NCBI GenBank assembly: GCA_037501455.1
Contig: CM074858.1
Span: 44,575,001-44,639,000 of the forward strand
Reading direction: 5' to 3'
DNA: 64,000 nucleotides
From: Lantana camara
Lineage: Eukaryota; Streptophyta; Magnoliopsida; Lamiales; Verbenaceae
The notes under the pieces are model-generated. The model was not told the origin of the DNA, searched no databases, and saw nothing but the letters and a program-made list of their open reading frames with translations. This document shows, one piece after another, positions 11,516 to 21,165 of this stretch (the stretch's first letter is position 1; every line of letters starts with the position of its first letter). The position numbers and the translations under genes were made by a program.

Positions 11516-12879
11516 CCAAACCCAACAAGAAAGGGCTCAACACCCCAAGGCACAAGGCAAGTACCAACACCCAAAAATACGGTCACGTTACACAACAAGC
11601 ACACAAGAAGTAATTAATACAACAACGATCAAGGCACTTGTCATCATAAATTATTTAAAGTCAAGTTACATTTATGCATATGCCATGAATGTTTGATATA
11701 CCGTTCACCGTTGATCGGGAATCTTCCATAATAGTAATCTAACTTAACATTTGGTTTATTCTTGGAGATCCCTCTACCTTTAGCATTATACTTCGAAATG
11801 CCCGATGTGATCTACACTTCAATATCCACCCAAGTTACTCCACAATCAACTTTTCTTTCCTTATGAATTCCACGGTCTGAAGTTCCCTCCTACTTGAGGC
11901 CTACTTGATCTTGATCCCATCCACTTATCCTTCACCATGGATTATACACAGTCTTCTCGAATGCTAGTGCTAGTCTTTAATAGCTTGAATTCTACTCTCA
12001 AATTCCAAAAGTACCACTGATTCATTATAAAAAGCATCTGACGAGCCTATAACTTGTCTTGTTTATATGGTGCATTGCCTAGTAGCTTCCACTTCCAACA
12101 CTCGGCTGAGTTGAATCTTACTTTGTCCCTTCTGAACTATGATAACGTGATCAGCTTTTCTTACCCAAGATCTTCCTGACCCATCCTTGCCAATTTCTTC
12201 TCAATCCCATCAACTTCACAGTATAAAGTATGTTATACGAAGCACCATTCTTTTTAATCTTAAAAAATTAAGTTAGTAAATGTCCCAATATAAAAACTCA
12301 CGGCATTGATCTTGTAGTCGAGGTTACCATCAATCATTCTTGTCTCCGTCTTGTCCTCCTTAGATCTCAACTTATCCATATATTCATCTCCTATAATACC
12401 TAAACCTTATTCTCGAAGTTTCATCCTCTTCTGGTTTGGGATTGTATCAAACCCCACAACTTTCCTCTCATCTCATACCACTTTTATCAAATCCTTATTA
12501 CCTATTAGCTCGTAAATTTCCATCGTTCCGCCAAGGCGACCCGATTGAGCATGATCATGATTTAATTTATTCCCCTGACAGGCTCCCCCCTTAAAAGCTC
12601 TATTCTCAGTTCTTTGATCTTGCTTTATTATACTCGGCCCATCGTTTGCTTAAACCCCAAAATTCTCGATTTCTCCAACATCACTTTCCAATTCAATTCT
12701 TGACACCTCAAAGTCTCCATCACACTTGCTCGATTCTTTGCAACCAAAGATTCACTCTTGACCCAAACATGACTTGTTTAAAATGGCACGTGAAATATGA
12801 GGTGAAGAAGGTTTCCTACCAAGCAAACACTAAGCTATACATGTTGGGTAAGAATGCTCAATGCATGTCGCACATTTTG

Positions 12880-15354
12880 TGTAACGCCCCGGCTTTTCGT
12901 TTAAACTAATGTGTCGTATTTTTTTTATAAATTGCGCAATTAAATTAGCTAACTATGTGATTAATTGTTTATAAGTGTTTCGTATTTAATTTTATTATTT
13001 AATTTTATTATAAATTGTTACTTAAGTACTATGTTAATCAATTATGCATTAATCAATTGCCTTAATTTATTCAAATCTGTTGACCTTGGATTATATTTGA
13101 AATGGAATTTAAAGTTTAGTTTTAAATTATAATGCATGGATTTATTAAAGTTGTGCGCATGATTGTTTGTTATGCTTCGTTCTTATATGAAATGATTTCG
13201 AAATGTTATGGAAATTTAGTATGTCGTAAATATATGTGATATGAACATGTCTATATGCTCGGTTTATGTTTTTGAATTTATTTTGATTTGTGGAACCAAA
13301 TCGGGGGACTAACGAGCAATTAGCGCACCCTTGGTTCCGCACGTGATATCTTGAGCTCGGGAATTCGGATTCGAATTCCGACACCTCCGTTGCCTTCGTA
13401 TCGACGATTCGGAGATAATGGAACAAGCCTCATACCTTTTTGAGATAATTAAGACCTCCGAAATCCAACCGTAACGAACAACTTGAGCAAGAAGAACCCT
13501 TTTGTTGACTAGTTTTCATGGTGGGACCCCATAACACCTCTTAAACCTAACTATGCTTTAACCATGACTTGTGTACTTGAGTTAAACCCTTTCACCTCCC
13601 TTTTCATCAGCAAAAACGAGCCAAATACCCCCCCCCCCATTTGCTGCTGCTACTGATCGAGAAAGAGGGAGAGAAGAATGAGGAAGAACTTTGGCTATTT
13701 TTGTGATTTTGATCTCAAATCACCGTTTTTCTTCACCAAATCTTCAAGGTATCAATATTTATGTATCCTCTACTCTTCTATGCTTGATTTCATCCATTTA
13801 TTTCTTGTTTTGCTTCAGATTTGATAAGGGTTTCATTTAGAACATGTTTAGAATTTTTGAGGGATTCTTGCCTCTTGGAGTAGCTTAGGTTTGGGGCTGA
13901 TTTCTTGCATGAAACTTGGTTATATGAACTTGTTTCTCTTCCTTTTTGATACCTAAGCCATGCTAGATGATTTGTGGATGATTTTTCTTTAGAACCCTTG
14001 GATGAATTGAGAGTTTTTGAGCAAGAAACTTGAGGTTGGATCCCCTCCCCTGTTTTTCGAACTGCTGCTGCACATTTTGCCATTGTTGCTTGATTTCGTG
14101 CTTGAAAACTGATATTATGAGCTTGTTTCTTTGTCCATTCGATGCCTAAATGATAGTAGGTGATGTATGAATGATTTACTCTTTAGATTCTTTGGAGAAA
14201 TTAAGAGATCTTAAGCTTGAAACTTGATTGCAAAACTGCCTCCCCTGTTTCGTGAATGCTGTGTGAAATTATGGTTTGTTGCTTGATCAAATGACCTTCT
14301 TTTCTTGTGAATTTGCATGGATATGATGTACACTCATTTCTTTATATGTTAGCATTCATGTTGAAAGCTTTTGGATCCATTTTAAGCCCCAAAACCGAAG
14401 TACATGACCTGTTCTTATGCATGATCCATTACAGACCTGCTGCTGTTGCGTGTTGTGACTTGTTGGTCATTCTAATGTGTTTCAATTCGTGCCATTTTGT
14501 ATATATATGATGCATATTAGTTGTTTAGTATGTTATAATGCATTCCCCAAGGTTTTAGATTCAGATTCAACCCCTAAGTACTTGATCATGGCATGATTGA
14601 ACAATTGAGCTCATATGTGCGGGTTTTGGCGCCCCAGGGTTGCTGTATCATTTTGGTGCTCTTAACGTGTGATTTGGACTTTTCACTCTAAATGAAAAAT
14701 GCTCCTAACATGCTAAATATGTTGTATATCATGTTTCATAAGATTTGGAGTTGATTTGGTATGTTTTTGGGACTGATTTTGTATAGGGATTGTTTGTCGG
14801 TAAGCTTTGTTTGCATTTTTGAGTCTGTACTGTGACAACCCCGTGTCTCATTTGCCTTGTATTGTGTGACACCCCCGTGTCACACCCTTTTTACATTTCT
14901 GTACTGAGACACCCCCGTGTCTCAGTCTAGTTTAATTTAGGGACACGGGCGTGTCCCTCTCCCTGCGCATTTCTTGTCTTTTCCTTTCCAGTTTGTGATT
15001 GTTTCACCTTTTTAATGCCTTTATCTTCAATTGTGTTGAACTATGAACTTGTTTTGCTATGTGATAGGAGTATTGTGGTTTAATTTCATAACATTTGGAT
15101 GAGATTTAGGCATGCTTTTGGTGAATTGCTCTGACGTGGCTTGAATGCTTCTATATGAAATGTTAAGTACCTTCTTGTATTCTTTTGATGTCTTAAGTGA
15201 TACTCTTTGCCTTTTTATTTATTATATTCAATGTAAACATGTTGAAAGGTATAATGTGACTATAGCTTCAAGATTTTGTTAGATATTGCTATGAATTACG
15301 AAAGATATGAAAAGATTGAACTTGAATGAATATGAACGTTTATAATATCAAATG
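12880..15354 (+). repeat. E3 5' LTR, first part (2475 bp)
   Basis: Aligns with 28254-30722 of the 3' LTR. It contains the GGAATTCGGATTCGAATTCC palindrome (about 13366), a C-run at about 13629-13640, a donor-like CAAGGTAT at 13746, and the palindrome cluster with GTGACACCCCCGTGTCAC and GAGACACCCCCGTGTCTC (14832-14960). E4 interrupts at 15354; the last five bases AAATG are the left TSD. Confidence 0.92.
15350..15354. repeat. Left TSD of E4 (AAATG)
   Basis: AAATG at 15350-15354 is repeated at 23853-23857. The uninterrupted site survives in the E3 3' LTR at 30718-30722, where AAATG occurs once in the same context. This is a direct empty-site proof of the insertion. Confidence 0.97.
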
Positions 15355-16310
15355 TGTAACGCCCCGATTTTCAGACAGTCAGGTACGCTCGACACGTGTG
15401 GGTTTCGAGCGTTAGGACTTTATTTTATTATTTTCGTTTAATTAAGTTATAAGTGTTATATTAAATTCTTATCAATTGTTTTCAACATGATTACGTGAAA
15501 TTATATGATATTCCTTTCAATTTAACAATTTTTGTATGAGTGGAATTTAATTGCTACATGAATTAATTGTTCAAATTATATAATTTGCATGATTGTCCTT
15601 AATTGTTCATTTACATAAATTAGAGGACTACATTGCATGAAAACCTTTTGGGACCTAATTGCTCATTTCCAAACTTGATATATGTAATTGCATAACTTAT
15701 AAACTTGGGGGATTAAATCATAAATATTACATATTTCCCCAAATATCACGTTATATGCATCTCTCTCAATCATCATCTTCACTTCATGCCAATCATCTCA
15801 TATTTGCTTCCTTCACCACCGAACCATTACCATCCAAGGAAGAAAGGAGAATTCATCACTTTTATCAAAGAAACTTGAAGGATTAGGAGCTTGGGGCATC
15901 ATCATCATCATCATCATCATCTTATATCACTCCATTTCTCTCTTTCAAGGTAGAGATGAAGATATATGATTTCTTGAATCAACATGTGAAGCTAGGGTTT
16001 ATAATCCAAGCTTGATAATTCATGATTTAATGTTAGAAGCATGATTAGGAGACTTAGGCTTGAATTCCAAGTATGATTCTTGAAGAATATGAGATTATGG
16101 AATAAATTTATATATATACTCAAGTTGGTGATTATGATGATTAAAGCATGATTTATATGTTTTGATGGCATATTAAGGTATATTGAGCATGCATACATGC
16201 ATATTTCCAGAATTCTTGCATGTTGGGATGATTTTGGAAAGATTGGGGATGCTTGGTTTTGTCCCGAGAGCATCCCCTGTTTTGTTCTGTTCTCCGTTCT
16301 TCCTGCGTAA

Positions 16311-16508
16311 CGGGAACGGCCCTTCCCGTTCCCTTTGTAAGTAGGGAACGGCCGTTCCCATTGTTTGAATGATATGCTTGGCGGCGAGGGCGGGAACGAC
16401 CGTTCCCATTTTGGCTTGCAAGCCGAAACGGCCGTTCCCATCTTCGGGGAGCCCGACAGCGGGAACGGCCCTTCCCACTTTGAACTGGAACCTGGAACGG
16501 CCGTTCCC
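16311..16508 (+). repeat. Cluster of six palindromes, GGGAACGGCCGTTCCC type, E4 5' LTR
   Basis: Units at about 16311-16328, 16344-16359, 16392-16407, 16424-16439, 16461-16476 and 16494-16508. Arms GGGAA/TTCCC surround CGGCCG, CGGCCC or CGACCG cores. A further palindrome TGCAGAAATATTCTGCA follows at 16522-16538. The whole block repeats at 22122-22349 in the 3' LTR. Confidence 0.9.
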
Positions 16509-17947
16509 AGCTCTCTGGTAGTGCAGAAATATTCTGCACAAAATTACAATTTTGGCCCCTCGTTCCAATGGCCTGTTTGATCCCGAATTGCTATTATATG
16601 ATTGATTATATGTCGAAACAACATGTTATCATGCTACATTGTGTATTACTCGATGTCTCGTGTATGATCGCGCCGTGCGTCATTATATGGAATAATATGT
16701 TTGAATTATAATCTCATGCACGTACATTGTCCCGTTTCGTGTCCAGTTACTCTCCAGGGCGGAGATTGGGGATCATGAGCACGTTCACGCATTCACGAGT
16801 CGTGTGTCGCCTGTCAGGTGAGGTTTAATTTCTAGTTACATAGAACCCGTATATCCCTTATGTGATATTTCGGCCAAAAAGGTATTTATATTTATAATTT
16901 CCATAAACTATTGATCACGATTTATAGCTACATTTTATCAAGTCATGTTTCAAGCAAGCAAGCCATGATTGTCCATGTTCATGATTTCAAGCATGTTTAG
17001 GCGAGTAGCATGATCGTTCACGATGGGCCCGAGGGTAGTGACTAGAGCCAACCGGGAAAGCAAGGGCTGACGGGTAACTCTGGTGCTATCCTCACCACAT
17101 TTGGGGTCACCCCTGAATCCACTAGGAGGTTAGTGGAGGAAGGAGCTCCGGGCTTAGGGATTCATGTACCCTCTGCTCACCATGTCGTGGATGGTGAAGG
17201 CTAGCTACCTTCCCATCATTGGAGGGAGAAGGAGACTGGGGACGAGTCCGGCACCACGGATGCGCCTCGGGTTATTTCATGATTGTTACTCCATGAATAT
17301 GTTACCTGATTACACTATTGCACGATAGCACGATAATTGATTGCATGATCACCTCTTGATTAATAAACAAGCAAGCATGTCCATGTTCATTTGGAGTAAG
17401 GTTGGAGATCGCCCTCACTCGCCGGGGCCATGTATTGATTGATTGCATGATAAGGAACAAGTATTTAATATTGACAGTTGTATTCTCGGGCGAAGCTATG
17501 TTTTTATTGAACTTGTATAATTATCTTTTATAAACCTTTACCCGAGAATATAACTTGCATGTTATCTGCGCTAATATATATGTAAACCCCTCACTCGGTC
17601 TTCACAGACTGACGCCTCCACCTTTCAGGTATTGCAGGTGCACGCTAGGCGGGAGTAAGTAGAGTCGGGTCCAGTTCATGTAGTCGTGTCATCCGTGGTT
17701 CGTGCATTTAATTATTATTATTATTATTATTAGTGTTAATTCTGGAATTGTAGTTATTGTTATTCGTTAATGGAAGATGATAATGTATTGATATGATAGT
17801 CTAGATTATGCACTACTTGATAAATGAGATATGTCATGATTGAACTGAAGGAAATAATTGCTATTGTTGAAGTATGCTTCCGCTTTGTCATGTCGCATGT
17901 TTAAGTTTCCCGCCTAGCTTGTCGTGTATTGCATTGTCACCCGTTCG

Positions 17948-18001
17948 CTATAGGTTGGTTCATGTACGGATTGGCCGTTTCGTATGTGGATTGACCTATA
18001 G
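17948..18001 (+). other. U5 stem-loop of E4, 21-bp stem
   Basis: The 5' arm starts CTATAGGTTGG and the 3' arm ends TTGACCTATAG. On the sense strand 21 consecutive positions pair, six of them as G-U. It ends 40 nt before the LTR border and 47 nt before the PBS. The 3' LTR copy is at 23759-23812. Confidence 0.75.
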
Positions 18002-18048
18002 TGCGGGGGTGTGGCACCTCCACGTGTACCGGGGTGCTACATCTAAGG

Positions 18049-18060
18049 TGGTATCAGAGC
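18049..18060 (+). promoter_or_regulatory. E4 primer-binding site
   Basis: TGGTATCAGAGC, seven bases inside the 5' LTR, matches the initiator Met tRNA 3' end complement. Undamaged, unlike E2 and E3. Confidence 0.95.
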
Positions 18061-20811
18061 CCGGTTGCAAAACCGAGGTTCTAGTGTCGTGTCTTGTCGA
18101 GTCTAGGTCGTACGGCATAGGAACTACTTGACAATGTGAGAGTCCTGCATTTTATTTGAAATCAATTGGCTATTTGGATTCTCTGAATTACCTGAAATAC
18201 TTGATAACTTGTACTTTATATTGGTTCATGCTATTAATTGCCATTGAGTGATCTTGAATTATTTGGAATTTATATGGCCAACGTAATTATTTTAAATATT
18301 GACGAAATACCTATTTCAATTTATATTAAATTCTTGTTGTCAGCATCAACTATGTGACTATTAAGTGACTCGAACATGCTTCACCCACATGCATTTATTT
18401 GCAAAGCAAGTTGTGAGTGATAGGTTTTGGGAAATGTATTAATCAAGGCTGGAGGATTCTGAAGATTGAAGAGATCAATCAACCATTCGAGCCAAGCTTG
18501 CAATTTGGTCAACAAGGAAGGGACACCGGAATTGAGTTTAACATTTCTACGGTGCCAGGTTCTTCAATGCATTCATAAGCACGTGCATCGTAATTGTTGA
18601 TTAAATTGTTTCTCACGTATAAGTGTTTTTTTAATTATATTTGAAACTTCCTATTTGATGCCTTGGATACATGTTTAAATTATCTACATTATCCACATTT
18701 CCTTACTCATACGTATATTGTCAAAATGATGTAATTGTTCTAATATGTTGCATTTTAAATTGATGGTAATATGAACATTGGCACTTTAATCATCATGCAT
18801 TATTTAGTGGTTATTGTCAATAGGCTTTCGGATGCTCGACACAAATTTTGCTCCTATTTCTATCAATTTGAATGTAAAGAAGAGATTTCTGAATTATTGG
18901 GTATTCGGTTGGGAAGCGAGTTAACTGATGTTGTTTGGAGCTTAGAAATGTTTGGGATTGTGAGAAGTATTGGTTCGGAAGTTAGTAGGAGCCGGGGTAT
19001 GAAGTAAATATTGGGAATTTTGGGAAACTGGAGAATGGTGATAAATTCAAGCAGATAAATGCTCCGTGAGTCTTTCAACCTTCAAGAATTGCTCAGCATT
19101 TGGAATTTCAGTATATATAGGAACATGAACTTTTCTATCTGGAGCTTTGGGTGTTACCCTTATAAAAATGTCAAGTCTCTGGAAGCATTAGGTGATTGTG
19201 GGATATTGGAAAATTTTAATATCAAAGCAGGATGGTGACAGTCGGGAAATTGCAAGTCGGGTGTGTCATTAACAGGAGAGATTAGCAAAGAACTACCAAT
19301 CAAAATTTTGATCAACGACCAGTAGGACGAGGAAAAGGGTTACGGGAATTGAATTAGCAGAGAAGCTTGCAAGTGGGAAAGGATAGAAGGAACCCAAAGG
19401 ATAAGAAAATTTCCATTTTCTTAAGGGGGAGAGCCGGTCTGGGAATGGATTAAATCGGAAGCTGGACAACATTCAGGAGAGTCGGGAATCCTCTATCAGA
19501 ACCATGTGAAAGAAGTTTTCAATAAGTTAAGCTTCCTCCCTCTTACACGAAGAAAAGTCTCATCATCGACAGTACCTTTGTTTTATCATCATTTCCAGGA
19601 AAGTGGGTACACTGTCTGCAATCCTCCGACAAACTCAGGATAGCATTTGACTCAGTAAATGGAAAAAGGGATCCGATCCGGCTAAATTTGGATAGTAAAT
19701 CTTGAATCTTGATCCCTCTTGCTATCCCGAGTGTTTATCATAAGTGGAATGGAAGAAAGTGGGAAGTAGAGGGCAAATGGATAACCAAGTTTAATCCGAC
19801 AAGAGTTTTCTTACGAAGTTATTACTTATACCCTAGAGATGCCTGGGATGGTACACGGTGCTCTCATTCGTGCTGTTGTGGTCGCCTTCATAAATATATC
19901 AGTCTACTATAAACGCTTCAGAAAGATGGAGGACTGGGTGATCCTCTCTTTCAAGACATTTCGTGGAATTGTTGGGTATGTTACCAAATTTCAGGGATCA
20001 AATGGAAGACGTGTTACTAGGACTTGATTTTTTCGGTATCTATGCAAGTGTGCTTGCTGAATTACTCTCACGGGACGACGACCTTGATTCCTCTATTGCG
20101 AATATCCGCCGTATTGTTAACTAAGGGAGTAAGAGCTCAACTTTCAGATTACAAACAAGGAGTCAGGAAGGCTGCTTCGGGAAAAGGTTACTTTAAGTAT
20201 TGAGATCGGAGAAATGGTAACACCTGTTTTCTCTGCTCGTTGGACAAGAGCTTGCTTGGAACACAAAGCCAGTCTTTTAAGTTTGAACGGGCAATTACAC
20301 TCTAACTGGAATATCAGGGTGTTTTCAATTCTGGAATCGGGAAGTAAATGTGAGAATCAGTGCAAGAATGGTTCAACCGGCAAATCTGTAATTCAGACGG
20401 GTCTGAAGATGTGGTGATTAATGATGATTTACGGATTATGTTAGAAAATAGCACAATGGCAGAAATGGCTATCAAGAATGGGAATATCAAACCGTAGTGG
20501 TGCAAAGCAGGAAAATCTCAACTAAAGAATTAAGTATTCAACCGAATTCATTTAGTCCCAGAATTTCAGCCCTCGGTGAACGGTACACCTAATCATGCAT
20601 ATCACGTGCATCATTACCTAATTATTATTTTAATATTTTGATACGTGATTCCTTGTTTAGCAGTATTATTTCATTGTTCTCGGATACAATTCTTTGATTG
20701 TTATTACTTGTTTACGTGAACCATTATTTGTAGATTATAAATTTTATGTGAACCTTCTGTGTTAATTGCAATCAATTGTGTAAGTACTTGCTTGAATTTC
20801 ATTTCGAGTGT

Positions 20812-20918
20812 GTGAGAGACGGGGATTCTCTCAGGGTTGTCAGGAGACGGGGTTCTCTTGTTACTTGCTCGAAAGACGGGGTTCTTTCATTGATTGTTTG
20901 AGAGGCGGGGCACTCTCA
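20812..20918 (+). repeat. Tandem hairpin array in E4
   Basis: Four units: GAGAGACGGGGATTCTCTC, AGGAGACGGGGTTCTCTT, GAAAGACGGGGTTCTTTC and GAGAGGCGGGGCACTCTC. Arms change together (GAAAGA with TCTTTC) while the ACGGGG or GCGGGG core stays. Same location as the arrays in E2 and E3. Confidence 0.88.
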
Positions 20919-21129
20919 GTATTTTCAACTATTTGTCAATTTGTTATAGTGGAAGGCTAGATTTTCTTTCGAGTGATTAGACTCCGGAAGTTGAGGGTCG
21001 TGATCTCAACCATTGGAAGACATTGTGGAGTGAAGATCTCTTTCAAACTAATCCCTGACGGGGAGTAGCTAACCCGCGTGGGATGAACATGTAAGAGCCA
21101 ATTAAAAAATTTCAGGAATTCAGGACATG

Positions 21130-21165
21130 GAATCCGAGGACGGATTCTCTTAAGGGGGAGAGAGT
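21130..21165 (+). promoter_or_regulatory. E4 polypurine tract with upstream hairpin
   Basis: PPT AAGGGGGAGAGAG at 21152-21164, one base before the 3' LTR. Upstream GAATCC-GAGGAC-GGATTC (21130-21147) forms a 6-bp stem at the position where E0 and E2 carry GGACCT(G)/(C)AGGTCC. Confidence 0.9.

Larger units (their letters stand above)
11144..12879 (-). mobile_element. E2 interior, 3' portion
   Basis: Noncoding by inspection: no long frame and no gag-pol motif. Next to the LTR are the PPT and its hairpin, then a box also present in E4 at about 21050-21090 (GGGTTCATCCCACGCGGGTT on the plus strand), then a hairpin array (11361-11515). A CCGTTCACCG box lies at about 11700. It is cut at 12879 by E3. 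The last bases TTTTG match TCTTG after E3 at 32381-32385 with one mismatch, an aged TSD. Confidence 0.75.
15355..18041 (+). repeat. E4 5' LTR (2687 bp)
   Basis: Starts TGTAACGCCCCGATTTTCAG and ends CGGGGTGCTACA. In order: CAGGTACGCTCG box; AT-rich 0.5 kb; (ATC)8 at about 15897-15920; donor-like CAAGGTAGAG at 15947; palindrome cluster 16311-16508; acceptor-like GTGTCCAG ending 16746; donor-like CAGGTGAGG at 16816; ATT repeat at about 17710-17732; acceptor-like TTGCAG ending 17637; terminal stem-loop 17948-18001. Open frames of 128-149 codons on the minus strand around 15992-16568 are by-products of the palindromes. Confidence 0.95.
18042..21165 (+). mobile_element. E4 interior, noncoding
   Basis: 3124 bp with no frame over 80 codons and no gag, RT or integrase motif. 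The first 100 nt after the PBS resemble E1 and E3. A GGTGCCAGGTTC...GCACGTGCATC box lies at 18550-18590 and a second version, GGTGAACGGTACA...CACGTGCATCATT, at 20576-20612. A short stretch near 20010-20036 resembles the gypsy protease C-terminal block but is isolated. The end holds a hairpin array (20812-20918) and the PPT hairpin. I see no host gene capture. Confidence 0.8.

Noticed and set aside
15992..16568. Open frames of 128-149 codons on the minus strand (repeated at 21803-22379)
   Set aside because: They overlap in three frames, cover the palindrome cluster of an LTR, and match no family. The coding look comes from repeated GC-rich units.
19989..20110. E4 stretch reading MEDVLLGLDFFGIYASV, like the end of a gypsy protease
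   Set aside because: About 15 residues only, no DTG/DSG motif, no neighbouring gag or RT, and no counterpart seen in E3. Could be a relic, but support is too weak.
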